DNA from: Canibacter oris
GTDB lineage: Bacteria > Actinomycetota > Actinomycetes > Actinomycetales > Microbacteriaceae
Reading direction: 5' to 3'
DNA length: 64,000 nt
Assembly (NCBI RefSeq): GCF_014197205.1
Contig: NZ_JACIFD010000008.1
Coordinates: 32,414 to 96,413, forward strand
The notes under the pieces are model-generated. The model had not been told where the DNA came from, searched no databases, and worked only from the letters and a program-made list of their open reading frames with translations. Made by a program: the position numbers and the translations under genes. Of this stretch, positions 53,125 through 62,508 are shown in pieces (the stretch's first letter is position 1; each line of letters starts with the position of its first letter).

Positions 53125-55740
53125 CTAAAAGCGCGGTTTAAAACCGGTGACTGTCAGTGCGACCTCGCCGAGCTCGTTGCTCAGACGCAGATCCACCTCA
53201 GCAAAAATTGCCCAGCCGAGTTCTGCGCCAGGATCCATCACCACCTGCTCCACGTGCCACACCTCGGGGTCTTTGGTAATACGTAACAGTTCCGGGCTGC
53301 GGGCTGTGCCGTCGATAACGATGTCACCGCACTCCTCAAAGTAATCGTCGAGGGCGGCATCCCACGCAGCGGCATCAAGCGGCACCGCGGCAGCGCCAAC
53401 AACAGCGCCAGCTTCCGGATGTGAACAGGCAACCAGAGCCGGAGTGTCCTCTGCGGCAATCAACATCACCACCCGGAAAAGCGCATTCTGCACCATAATG
53501 CGAAAAGCCCTGTCATTGTTAGTTAGCAGCCCATTTGCTGGAGCACACAGCTCAGGCTCCGCAACTGCCGCAATTTCCGGCAGTTCACCGGTCTGCGCGT
53601 ATTTCGCAAGGGCTTCCCACTCATCAAGCAGGCTCGAATCGACCTGCCGCACCATCGTTCCTAGCCACTCCAAAATATCAGTAAACTGCGGTGTGCGCTT
53701 ATCATGCGGCACACTGCTGCGCAGCGCACGATAGGCATCCGTGAGATACCGCAGCAGCACTCCCTCAACCCGCTCCAAATCATAATGCGTCACGAAGCTG
53801 CGGAAGCTAAAGGCATTCTCAATAAAGTCACGCACCACGCTCTTCGGTGCCGGAGCATAATTTTTGATCCATTCAGTCGCCGCTGCATAGCGCTCAAAAG
53901 CTTCGGTGAGCAGCTCGCTGAGCGGCTGCGGGTAGGTGATATCGTCAAGAATTCGCTGACGTTCGTCGTACTCCACACCGTCTGCTTTCAGCTGTGCCAA
54001 ACGCTCTCTCTTTAGCTTTTGTTGCTGCGCAAAAAGAATTTGTGGTGGATCCTCGAGCGTTGCCTCCAGCACCGATATCACGTCGAGGGTGTAACTCGGG
54101 CTTTCCTGGTCAAGCAGCTCCAAAGCCGCAATCCCAAACAGCGCCAGGGGCGAATTCAGCGACACCCCGCCCGTCTCCGGGTTTGCCAAGCGCAGCAGCT
54201 TGCCGCCGCCATCCGCAGCGGCAGCAGCCGGCTCCGCGAGCAAAATTCCTGCCGCCAGCATGCTGCGCAGCATCGCAATCGCTTCCCGCAGCATCTCGTA
54301 TTTGCGTGCCGGGGTTTCGTGTGACGCCCAAATCAGCTGCCGCAGCTGCCGTACCAGTTGCCCTGGCTGCTGTTCCCCACGACGGCTAAAAGCGAGCAGC
54401 ATCGCGTTGGTGATCCGCATTCTGCTCTGCAGCGGACCGGGCGCGGCAGCCTCCAGGTTAGCCGCGGTTTGGGCACTCCAGGTGACTCCCGCGGGCTTCT
54501 GCTTCCGCGGCGGTTTGATTTTCTTCTGCGGGTTTTTCGCCTGTTGCGCCAGGTATTTAGCGTCAAGGTGCGCGTTATGCACCTCGTGCTCCGGAGCAAC
54601 CACAATCACATCGCCAGCGGCATCAAACCCGGCACGCCCGGCACGCCCCGCGACCTGATGAAACTCCCGCGCCGTTAGCCGCCGCTCAGTTTTACCGTCA
54701 TACTTCACCAGCGAGGTCAGCACCACGGTGCGAATCGGCACGTTAATGCCGACTCCGAGGGTGTCGGTGCCGCAAATAACCCGGAGTAACCCCTGCTGCG
54801 CCAGCTGCTCCACCAAGCGCCGATACTTAGGCAACATTCCCGCGTGATGCACTCCCACCCCGGCTAGCAGCAGAGTTTTCAAGGTGCGCCCGTAGCCGGG
54901 TGCGAACCTAAATTTCGCAAGCTGCTGCTTTACCTGCTGCTCCTGCTCCCGGGTGAGCAGCTGCTGGGTTTTCAGGTGCTGTGCACGCAGCGTAGCTTCA
55001 CGTTGACTAAAATGCACCAGATATAACGGTGTTTTTCCTGCCGCAACAGCTTCAGCGACCACATCCTGCACCGTTTGCACCGCGTATTTAAAGTGCAACG
55101 GAACCGGGCGCTCCACCCCGGTAATCTCTACGGTTTCACGGCCGGTTGTAGCCTCTAGCGTAGCGATAATCTCCGTCATATCGCCAAGCGTGGCACTCAT
55201 CAACACGAACTGCGCCGCCTGCGCAGTCAGCAGTGGCACCTGCCACGCCCACCCCCGTTCCGGGTCAGCGTAGAAATGGAACTCGTCCATAATCACGGTG
55301 GTAATGTCGGCTGCGGCTGGATCCGCCAAACAATATTGCGCTAAAATTTCTGCGGTAGCACACAAAATTGGGGCTTCAGGATTGATGCTGAAATCGCCTG
55401 TCACCATGCCCACGTTGTGCGCCCCAAACTGCGCCACCAGCTCAAAGAATTTTTCGCTCACCAAGGCTTTAATCGGCGCGGTGTAAATACTGCGTTCACC
55501 GCGGGTCAGGGCATTAAAATGCGCGCCCAGAGCTACCAGGGTTTTCCCGGTGCCGGTGGGAGTAGCCAAAACGACGTTGTGCTCCAGACACGCGGCCAAA
55601 AGCGCCTCCTGCTGCGCCGGATACAGCTCAAAACCTTTATCGCGAAACACCCAATCGGCATAGGTGTCATAAATTGTTTCGGGATCAGCTTCTGGCCCGA
55701 GCGCCGTGGCGTGCTCTGCGAGCGTTACGGTGTTTGTCAT
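53125..55740 (-). CDS. DEAD/DEAH-box helicase with DUF3516
   Basis: Encodes 871 residues. Motif I is ATPTGTGKTLVALG (about 58), motif II DEFHFY (about 145), motif III MSATLGD, and motif VI HQVAGRAGRAG (about 362). The Ski2-like N-terminal half is followed by the roughly 400-residue DUF3516 region seen in actinobacterial helicases. A Lys/Pro-rich insert (KIKPPRKQKPAG) lies near 408. Role probably in RNA handling or repair. The ATG overlaps the sbcC stop by four bases (ATGA), so it is made together with SbcDC. Confidence 0.92.
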   Translation of the reverse strand: MTNTVTLAEHATALGPEADPETIYDTYADWVFRDKGFELYPAQQEALLAACLEHNVVLATPTGTGKTLVALGAHFNALTRGERSIYTAPIKALVSEKFFELVAQFGAHNVGMVTGDFSINPEAPILCATAEILAQYCLADPAAADITTVIMDEFHFYADPERGWAWQVPLLTAQAAQFVLMSATLGDMTEIIATLEATTGRETVEITGVERPVPLHFKYAVQTVQDVVAEAVAAGKTPLYLVHFSQREATLRAQHLKTQQLLTREQEQQVKQQLAKFRFAPGYGRTLKTLLLAGVGVHHAGMLPKYRRLVEQLAQQGLLRVICGTDTLGVGINVPIRTVVLTSLVKYDGKTERRLTAREFHQVAGRAGRAGFDAAGDVIVVAPEHEVHNAHLDAKYLAQQAKNPQKKIKPPRKQKPAGVTWSAQTAANLEAAAPGPLQSRMRITNAMLLAFSRRGEQQPGQLVRQLRQLIWASHETPARKYEMLREAIAMLRSMLAAGILLAEPAAAAADGGGKLLRLANPETGGVSLNSPLALFGIAALELLDQESPSYTLDVISVLEATLEDPPQILFAQQQKLKRERLAQLKADGVEYDERQRILDDITYPQPLSELLTEAFERYAAATEWIKNYAPAPKSVVRDFIENAFSFRSFVTHYDLERVEGVLLRYLTDAYRALRSSVPHDKRTPQFTDILEWLGTMVRQVDSSLLDEWEALAKYAQTGELPEIAAVAEPELCAPANGLLTNNDRAFRIMVQNALFRVVMLIAAEDTPALVACSHPEAGAVVGAAAVPLDAAAWDAALDDYFEECGDIVIDGTARSPELLRITKDPEVWHVEQVVMDPGAELGWAIFAEVDLRLSNELGEVALTVTGFKPRF

Positions 55741-58700
55741 AATTCTCCTGCGCTGTCCCAGCTGGTTTTAATCGTGCTGACGCCTCTCCCGTTACTGATA
55801 ACCTCGACCTGATTGCAGAACTGCTCATGCAACTGCGGCACATGGCTAATAACCGTCACCAACCGCCCACTGGCACGCAAATCATCAAGCAGCTGCACCG
55901 CTTCCTCAAGGGTTTCGGGGTCTAGGGTGCCGAAGCCTTCGTCAATAAACAGTGAGTCTATTCTAATACCTCCGGCGGCCTGACTCACCGTGTCAGCCAA
56001 GCCAAGTGCCAAGGCGAGCGACACCATAAAGCTTTCGCCGCCGGACAGTGAGTCGGTGCTGCGACTGCGCCCGGCGTACAGGTCATAAACGGTAAGCCCC
56101 AAACCAGCCTTGTGCTCTTTGCCGGTTTTTTCGTCGCTGTGCTGCAGTCGGTAGCGCCCACCCGCAAGCTTCAAAAGTTGCTGATTCGCGGCTGCCACAA
56201 CCGCTTCCAGCTGCGCCGCAAGATAGTAGGTTTCCAGCGGCATTTTGCGGGTGTTGGGGCTCCGGCCATTAACCGTTTCCGCGAGTTGGAACAGCGTTAA
56301 GGCGGCGGCGTTGCGCTCCTCTAGCGCAGCAACCTCACTCTGCAGCCGCTGCAACTGGCTTATCTGCAAGTCATGCTGTGCCCGCACCCGCTGCGCCCCT
56401 TGGCTGCGGTGCGCCGCGGCTTCACGCGCTGCAGCAGCCGCAGCGGCTGCAGCACCGAGCTCGGGACGCTTTTCCGGCAGACGCTGTGCGGCCAGCCGTT
56501 CAAGGGAAGTCTCAAGCGCTGCCGTGCGCACAGTATAGGCGTGGATCTCGCTCTCCAGCTGCTGTTGTGCAGTCTCTGACAGATATGCCTGGCGCCACTC
56601 ATCCTCAGCAGCAAAACCGGCAGCTCTAAGCTGCTCGCGCAGCTGCCTCTCGCTGGCGCTACTTGCCTGCAGTTTAGTTGCTGCTGCTTGCTGCGCTTCC
56701 TGCACCGCCGCGAGCGCCTCACCCAGACGTTCTAAAGCGGCGAGCTTAGTGCGCAAGTCTGGCCAGGTGCCAACCACCGCGGCTAGGCGCTGCTGTTGGG
56801 TTTGCAGTCGCTGCTCGGTCAGTTTCATCTCGGTTACTGCAGCGCTCTGCTGCTGTTCCGCAGTGCGCAGCGCGTGCGCGGTATCGCTGAGTTGCTGCTG
56901 TAACTTGATGCTGTTCTCTTCCAGCTGCGGCACTGCTGCTGCTTGCTGCTGCAGTGTCGTGAGCGCTGCTTCTAGCGCTTCTAAGCTCTGCGCTGCTCCC
57001 TCGAACTCGGCGGCAGCCCGCTGCTGGGCGTCCTGCAACTGTGCTCGCAATGCAGCCAGGTCGGTGTTCAACAGCTGCCGTTTTTCACGTGCCTTTTTCG
57101 CAGCTGCAGCGGCTGCATCCAGCTCTGCGGCGCTTACCGGCTCGGCTGCGACCGCCGCGGCTGGCGCGGGATGCTGCCGCGATCCACACACCTGACAGGG
57201 TTCTCCCGGGCGCAAATCGCTGGCGAGCTCTGCCGCGTTACTGGCGATACGCCTCGCGAGCAGGTCACCATGCTCTTTATCGCGGGCAATTTCTGCGCTG
57301 ATTGCCTGCTGTTCTTGCCGTGCCACCACCGAGATTTTTTCGGACAATGCGGTAGCCTGCTGCACAGCCGCAAGTTGGCGCTGCTTTGCGGCCACCATCT
57401 CCTGCTGCTGCGGCAGTGCGGCGCTAGCCAGGCGCCCAGCTAACAGTTGCTCATCTGCTGCTGCCAACTGCTGCTGGATTTTTTGCTGCTCGGCGGTCAA
57501 TGCTGCGCCGCGCTCTTGTTGGGCGGTGACCGCAGCTTGCAGTCGTTGGCACTCCTGTTGCAGCTGTGCCACCGCACTATCAGCAACGAGCTGCTGCCGG
57601 GCGGCAGCGTACTCCGCGTGCACCGCAGCCAACTGTGCCGCGGGCTCAAGCTGCATGAAATCATGTTCGTGTTGCGACACTCGTTCGAGCGCCTTGATAG
57701 ACTCTGCTTCGCACTGTTTTTGCGCTGTCACAGCCGCCTCTGCGGCCGCACTATCTCGCTTTTTTTGTGCCACCACGGCCGCAACTTGAGCCGCGCGCTG
57801 CGCCCGCCGTAGCCGCGCTGTTGTCTGCTCGTGCTGCGGTTGCTTTGCCCTGTGTGCGAGCTGCTGGTGTCGGAGTGCAGCGCGTTCATCCCAGAGCTCC
57901 GCGATGCGCTGCAACGCAGTCGCTGCTGCGGTTTTTTCCGCGGCAGCGGCAGCAGCGGCTGCGGCCACAGACTCCAGCTTGTCTGCAGCGGCTGCCAATT
58001 CGGCGCCGAGCACGGTGTTGCGCGCCACGAACTCGGTGAGCGAGAGCTCAGCATCGCAAGCAGCAGCAGCGTCAGAAACGCTCTCAGCTGCGCCAGTTAT
58101 GCCCGCAACTGCATCAGTATCACCCGCAACTGCATCAGCCAGGCCCATACCGCTACGCTCCGGCACCGCCGCCAAAGCCTGCAGAGTATCCTGCTGCAGT
58201 ACTTGCAACGACTCCCGTAGCCCGACCATGCGGTGCGCTAAATCTTGCCGCCGCTGTCGTGCCTGCTGTTGCAGCTGCCGTGCAATGCGTTCATAATCGT
58301 CAGAGCCGAACAGCAGCCGCAGCGTTTCTAACCGCTCCTCGTTTTTGGCGCTCAAAAATTTCTTAAACTCGCCCTGCGCCAGCAGCATCACCTGATAAAA
58401 CTGCTTCGCGCTGAATGGCACCAGCTGCTGCAACAGCTCCCCGACCTCGCGCTCTTTCGCGGCCAGCTGCTGCCACTGCCCAGCAGCAGCGTCCCACACC
58501 GCAAGTGTCGCTTTACTCGCCTCAGCGACAACGCCCGCGCCGCGTTTTTTTGGGCGGCTCCAGGCGGCTTGACGCCACACCAGGTAGCGCCCTGCGGCGG
58601 TCTCAAACTCGGCTTCGGCGCTGGTCGGAGTTACCGCGTCAGCATATTCGCTGCGCACCTTTTCCCCCGGTTTGCCACTCGATAAATAGCGTGCCACTGA

Positions 58701-58862
58701 GCCGTAAATCGCGAAGCTCACAGCGTCTAAAAGGGTGGTTTTGCCGCTGCCGGTTTTGCCCTTGATAAGCAGCACAGAGTGCGCCGCACCGGCGGCAAAG
58801 TCAACCTCCACGGTCGCCGCAAAAGCCCCAAAAGCCGTTGCCCGCACCCGATTAATTCGCAT
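55737..58862 (-). CDS. sbcC: Exonuclease SbcC (Rad50-like)
   Basis: SMC-like ATPase subunit of the SbcCD nuclease, which opens hairpins and cleaves DNA ends. Encodes 1041 residues. Walker A KGKTGSGKTTLLDAVSF (about 34). Two very Ala/Gln-rich coiled coils flank the zinc hook CQVC (about 556). The C-terminal lobe has signature SLSGGESFMVSLALALGLAD (about 930), Walker B SLFIDEGFGTLDPETL (about 965) and D-loop. It overlaps sbcD by 11 bases and the helicase by four. Confidence 0.95.
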   Translation of the reverse strand: MRINRVRATAFGAFAATVEVDFAAGAAHSVLLIKGKTGSGKTTLLDAVSFAIYGSVARYLSSGKPGEKVRSEYADAVTPTSAEAEFETAAGRYLVWRQAAWSRPKKRGAGVVAEASKATLAVWDAAAGQWQQLAAKEREVGELLQQLVPFSAKQFYQVMLLAQGEFKKFLSAKNEERLETLRLLFGSDDYERIARQLQQQARQRRQDLAHRMVGLRESLQVLQQDTLQALAAVPERSGMGLADAVAGDTDAVAGITGAAESVSDAAAACDAELSLTEFVARNTVLGAELAAAADKLESVAAAAAAAAAEKTAAATALQRIAELWDERAALRHQQLAHRAKQPQHEQTTARLRRAQRAAQVAAVVAQKKRDSAAAEAAVTAQKQCEAESIKALERVSQHEHDFMQLEPAAQLAAVHAEYAAARQQLVADSAVAQLQQECQRLQAAVTAQQERGAALTAEQQKIQQQLAAADEQLLAGRLASAALPQQQEMVAAKQRQLAAVQQATALSEKISVVARQEQQAISAEIARDKEHGDLLARRIASNAAELASDLRPGEPCQVCGSRQHPAPAAAVAAEPVSAAELDAAAAAAKKAREKRQLLNTDLAALRAQLQDAQQRAAAEFEGAAQSLEALEAALTTLQQQAAAVPQLEENSIKLQQQLSDTAHALRTAEQQQSAAVTEMKLTEQRLQTQQQRLAAVVGTWPDLRTKLAALERLGEALAAVQEAQQAAATKLQASSASERQLREQLRAAGFAAEDEWRQAYLSETAQQQLESEIHAYTVRTAALETSLERLAAQRLPEKRPELGAAAAAAAAAREAAAHRSQGAQRVRAQHDLQISQLQRLQSEVAALEERNAAALTLFQLAETVNGRSPNTRKMPLETYYLAAQLEAVVAAANQQLLKLAGGRYRLQHSDEKTGKEHKAGLGLTVYDLYAGRSRSTDSLSGGESFMVSLALALGLADTVSQAAGGIRIDSLFIDEGFGTLDPETLEEAVQLLDDLRASGRLVTVISHVPQLHEQFCNQVEVISNGRGVSTIKTSWDSAGEL

Positions 58863-60009
58863 CCTGATCCTCCGTCTGTGCAGCTGCTAACAGCTCGCGC
58901 TCCAACTCTGACGCAGGTTGTCCGGCGCGCACAAACTCCAAAAACCCCTCCGCGACCTGTAACGGAGTCTTTTCAGCAATCCGTTCGCGATAGCTGCTCA
59001 CCGCATCGCTCGCCAGCTGCTGCTCGGGCGGTTCATGTCTGAGCGCCGCACAGAACGGGAAAATTTGCTGCAGTTGCCGCATCGGCTCAGCCGGCAACAC
59101 CGCATCCGTTAGCGTTGCTTCAACCCAGTCGTCGCTGCCAGGAAGCTGCAGCAACTCTTCTAGCGTGCCCCGCAAACGCGTCAGTGGCCGCGGCACCGGC
59201 AGCGCACGCCAGGTCACCTCGCTAACGCCTGCAGCATCCAGGTCTACCAGCCAGACACCGCGCTCGCGGTGCACTTCGCCGAAGCTAAAATACACTGGCG
59301 CCCCGCTGTATCGCACATGCGGCGCAAGCGTCTGCCTGCCGTGCAAGTGCCCTAGTGCCGCATAGCTAAAGCCCGCAAAATTCGCAGCGTCAACGTAGTC
59401 AATACCGCCGGCGGTGATGTCGCGATGTAGTCCCGCAGCCTCTTCTGGGTGCTCCTGTTGCCCGGAACCAACCGCGAAACAGTGCGCCAAAACCACGGCA
59501 CGATTACCTCGTTGTGCCGCCAGTTCCCTGATTTCTGCTGTTACCGCGGTAAGCAACGCCTGCTGACTCTCACAGTGCGCTCCCGCATACAACGCGGTGC
59601 TCTGGCGCGGCTCCAGATAAGCTATGCCGTAAAAATCCACTTCGCCGTGCGCATCAGGGATTGTAATTGGGTGGCGAAAGCCGTCTTTTGCGGTAATAAT
59701 GTGAACGTTGGATCGTGCCGCCCAGGTGCTCTGGAATCCGAGCCGCAAGGGATTGTCGTGATTGCCGCTAATCGCAATCACCGCAGCGCCGGCCTGACGC
59801 AAAGCCAGCAGCTGTTCTTCCAGAATCTGATACTGCACCGCGGCGGGGTTTGCGTGATCAAAAACATCTCCGGCGATGAGCACCACGTCGACTTTTTCGC
59901 GACGCACCATCTCGGTCAGTGCGGCTAGCACTTGGCGGGTGTGGTCCACCAAAGAATAGCCGTGAAAGCTGCGCCCCAAATGCCAGTCGGAGGTGTGTAG
60001 AATCCGCAT
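58852..60009 (-). CDS. sbcD: Exonuclease SbcD (Mre11-like)
   Basis: Metal-dependent nuclease subunit of SbcCD. Encodes 385 residues. Calcineurin-like phosphoesterase motifs: HTSDWHLGRSFHG (about 5), IAGDVFDHANP (about 45), ISGNHDNPLRLG (about 80), VLAHCFAVGSG (about 172) and LGHLHGRQ (about 225). Nothing is missing. First gene of the sbcD-sbcC-helicase unit. Confidence 0.95.
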   Translation of the reverse strand: MRILHTSDWHLGRSFHGYSLVDHTRQVLAALTEMVRREKVDVVLIAGDVFDHANPAAVQYQILEEQLLALRQAGAAVIAISGNHDNPLRLGFQSTWAARSNVHIITAKDGFRHPITIPDAHGEVDFYGIAYLEPRQSTALYAGAHCESQQALLTAVTAEIRELAAQRGNRAVVLAHCFAVGSGQQEHPEEAAGLHRDITAGGIDYVDAANFAGFSYAALGHLHGRQTLAPHVRYSGAPVYFSFGEVHRERGVWLVDLDAAGVSEVTWRALPVPRPLTRLRGTLEELLQLPGSDDWVEATLTDAVLPAEPMRQLQQIFPFCAALRHEPPEQQLASDAVSSYRERIAEKTPLQVAEGFLEFVRAGQPASELERELLAAAQTEDQDAN

Positions 60010-60044
60010 ATTTCTCCTTGCAACGTGGGCGCTTAGAAGAGAGT

Positions 60045-60542
60045 TTACGCGAAATCGTGAGGCGGAGTAACCGGGTTTTGCTTGTGGCTAAAAATAATAC
60101 TGGTGCGGGTTGTTGACACCGCGGGATGCGCGGAGAGATTTTCTAGCACGAAGTCTCTCACGTGCGCTATGTCACGCGCCAGCAGGTGCACGATGAAGTC
60201 TTCTTCCCCGCCGAGGAAGAATAACTGAGTCACCTCCGGCGCGCTGCGCAGCTGCTCCGCGAGCTCCGTGATGAGCTGTCGTTTGCCGTTGCGAATAGTG
60301 ACGCTGATAAGCACCTGGATGCCAAGCCCGAGTGTTTCGGGATTGACCCGCGCCGAAAACCCGGTGATAACACGCCGCTCAATCAGGCTGCGCACCCGGG
60401 CGATGCAGGTAGAAGCAGCTATTCCAACCCGCTCTGCCAGCTCGGCATTTGTGATTCTGCCGCTCAGTTGCAGCTCTAAAACGATTTTTTGATCGACCTC
60501 GTCAAGGCAAATATCTGACCGTAGATTATTCGCTTTAGACAC
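60045..60542 (-). CDS. Lrp/AsnC family regulator, probable AldR
   Basis: Encodes 165 residues from the GTG at 60542, with TTGGAG nine bases upstream; a TTG at 60557 is possible. Helix-turn-helix: VDQKIVLELQLSGRITNAEL then VGIAASTCIARVRSLIERR. RAM domain with FLGGEEDFIVHLLARD. It is divergent from the alanine dehydrogenase gene, as AldR is from ald in mycobacteria, so it probably controls ald in response to alanine or other amino acids. Confidence 0.9.
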   Translation of the reverse strand: MSKANNLRSDICLDEVDQKIVLELQLSGRITNAELAERVGIAASTCIARVRSLIERRVITGFSARVNPETLGLGIQVLISVTIRNGKRQLITELAEQLRSAPEVTQLFFLGGEEDFIVHLLARDIAHVRDFVLENLSAHPAVSTTRTSIIFSHKQNPVTPPHDFA

Positions 60543-60758
60543 TTGGACACACTCCAAAATACCGAAAAAACACTGCTTTCAACATATTAACACCGCAGAC
60601 TATACACAAGGAGCACATTTTAGGCGCATAATGTGCGAAAATTAATACTGTCTGGTGTGCACTGGTGTATTTCTTGGCCATTCCATAGAGACCACCGCAA
60701 ACACTGCTGCTGCGGCAGCTCTTCCTAAATAAGTATCACTGACACTAGGAGCATGAAA

Positions 60759-61883
60759 ATGCGCGTTGGTATTCCAACAGAAATTAAGAACAACGAGAAC
60801 CGCGTAGCCATCACCGAAGCTGGTGTAGTGGAGCTCAAGCGCCACGGCCACGAGGTGCTGATCCAAGCTGGCGCTGGTGAGGGCTCAGCTATCTCAGACG
60901 CAGCTTTCGAGGCAGCCGGCGCAACCATCGTTGCAACCGCTGATGAGGTCTGGGCAAACTCAGACATGATCCTCAAGGTGAAAGAGCCAATCGCTGCAGA
61001 GTACGACAAGATGCGCAAGGGCCAGGTACTATTCACCTACCTGCACCTCGCAGCAAGCCGCGAGTGCACTGATGCGGTAATCGCGTCAGGCACAACCGCT
61101 ATTGCTTACGAAACCGTGCAGCTGGCTAACCGTGCACTGCCACTGCTAGCCCCAATGTCAGAGGTTGCAGGTCGCCTCTCAACCCAGATTGGCGCTTACA
61201 CCCTGATGAAACCTGCTGGTGGCCGCGGCGTGCTGCTCGGCGGCGTAACCGCTACCCGCAAGGCAAAGACCGTGGTTATCGGCGGCGGCGCTGCGGGTGA
61301 GCAGGCTGCGCGCGTTGCATACGGCATGGGCTCAGACGTAACCATCATCGACATCTCACTGCCACGCCTGAAGCAGCTGGAAGACATCTACAACGGCGGT
61401 ATTCAGACCCGCACCTCAAACGCGCACAACATTGCTGAGGCGCTGAAAGACGCTGACCTGGTAATCGGTTCTGTGCTGATTCCGGGTGAGAAGGCTCCAA
61501 AGCTGGTTACCGACGCTATGGTGAAAGAGATGAAGCCGGGCAGCGTACTCGTTGACATCGCGATCGACCAGGGTGGCTGCTTCGAGAACTCACGTCCAAC
61601 CACTCACGATGATCCAACCTTCCAGGTACACAACTCAACCTACTACTGTGTAGCAAACATGCCTGGCGCAGTGCCAGAGACGTCAACCGCGGCTCTGACC
61701 AACGCCACCATGCCATACGTTATCGCACTGGCTAACAAGGGCTGGGTACAGGCGCTGCGCGACGACGAAGCTCTCGCAAAGGGCCTCAACGTGCACGAGG
61801 GTGTTATCACCAATAAGGGTGTAGCAGACGCTTTCCCAGAGTTGGAAAGCACCACTGTTGAAGAGGTTCTGGCTAACGCCTAA
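60759..61883 (+). CDS. ald: Alanine dehydrogenase
   Basis: NAD-dependent interconversion of alanine with pyruvate and ammonia. Encodes 374 residues from the ATG at 60759 ([13 protein letters not shown]); AGGAG lies seven bases upstream, so the ATG at 60753 is less likely. The N-terminal domain has RVAITEAGV and VKEPIAAEY. The NAD Rossmann loop [16 protein letters not shown] is near 170. The catalytic His is in HLAASRECT and conserved [18 protein letters not shown] motif is [16 protein letters not shown] (about 295). Codons are strikingly preferred, as in highly expressed genes. Confidence 0.96.
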   Translation: MRVGIPTEIKNNENRVAITEAGVVELKRHGHEVLIQAGAGEGSAISDAAFEAAGATIVATADEVWANSDMILKVKEPIAAEYDKMRKGQVLFTYLHLAASRECTDAVIASGTTAIAYETVQLANRALPLLAPMSEVAGRLSTQIGAYTLMKPAGGRGVLLGGVTATRKAKTVVIGGGAAGEQAARVAYGMGSDVTIIDISLPRLKQLEDIYNGGIQTRTSNAHNIAEALKDADLVIGSVLIPGEKAPKLVTDAMVKEMKPGSVLVDIAIDQGGCFENSRPTTHDDPTFQVHNSTYYCVANMPGAVPETSTAALTNATMPYVIALANKGWVQALRDDEALAKGLNVHEGVITNKGVADAFPELESTTVEEVLANA

Positions 61884-61892
61884 AGATAGCTA

Positions 61893-61928
61893 AAAAGGGC
61901 GCACGGCTTAGGGGCTGTGCGCCCTTTT
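61893..61928 (+). terminator. Terminator of ald
   Basis: AAAAGGGCGCAC and GTGCGCCCTTTT flank a 12-base loop, nine bases after the ald stop. The T tract is inside the stem arm. Confidence 0.9.
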
Positions 61929-61943
61929 GCGTTACAATAAGCG

Positions 61944-62363
61944 GTGATGGATCTGAAATTCACTTTTGCCAAAACCACAGGCACCCCGCATGATACCGCT
62001 GCCTCCCCAGCCCCGCTGTCACTGCAACCACTGCAGCAGCTAAGCACCGAGTTGATTGTGAAGGTCACCGCCAGCGCCGACAAGCTAGTGGGCACCGCGA
62101 CCGGCGCCGAGGGCAATAGTTACGCCAATCAAGAAAAACCCCTCACCGGGGCGGCAGACGCCACCGCTTACCGCTCCGTAATCTCACGGGTTATTGCGGA
62201 GCTTGACGAGAAGCTTGCCAGCGCTGTAACTAAGCTGCAGATTCCCGCGGCGGCGCTGCAACCGCTGCTAGACGCGGAGTTTATTACCCCCGCAGCAACC
62301 ACCACCCAGCTGCTGCAATTGCGCAGCGGGATTGCCGCAGGCACCGCGGTCGAAGCATACTAG
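61944..62363 (+). CDS. Small protein of unknown function, possibly leaderless
   Basis: Encodes 139 residues from the GTG at 61944 or ATG at 61947. Rich in Ala, Thr, Leu and Gln, no Cys, no signal peptide or membrane helix. LQQLSTELIVKVTASADKLV (about 30-50) suggests one helix-strand unit, and AYRSVISRVIAELDEKLASA (about 75-95) a long helix. No family recognised. There is no ribosome-binding site, but TACAAT (61933-61938) lies five bases upstream as a -10 box, fitting a leaderless message. Confidence 0.65.
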   Translation: MMDLKFTFAKTTGTPHDTAASPAPLSLQPLQQLSTELIVKVTASADKLVGTATGAEGNSYANQEKPLTGAADATAYRSVISRVIAELDEKLASAVTKLQIPAAALQPLLDAEFITPAATTTQLLQLRSGIAAGTAVEAY

Positions 62364-62508
62364 CACGGCACTGCTACTGAGCCCCACCTCCGGGCACAGG
62401 TGTCCCCTTGTTGCAGTCAGATTAACTTTCGCAGCCGCTTACTGACAGCCGCTGCCAGCTCTGCTACGATATTCACAATTCCAGCGCGTGAATGTTCTAG
62501 GAGATGCT

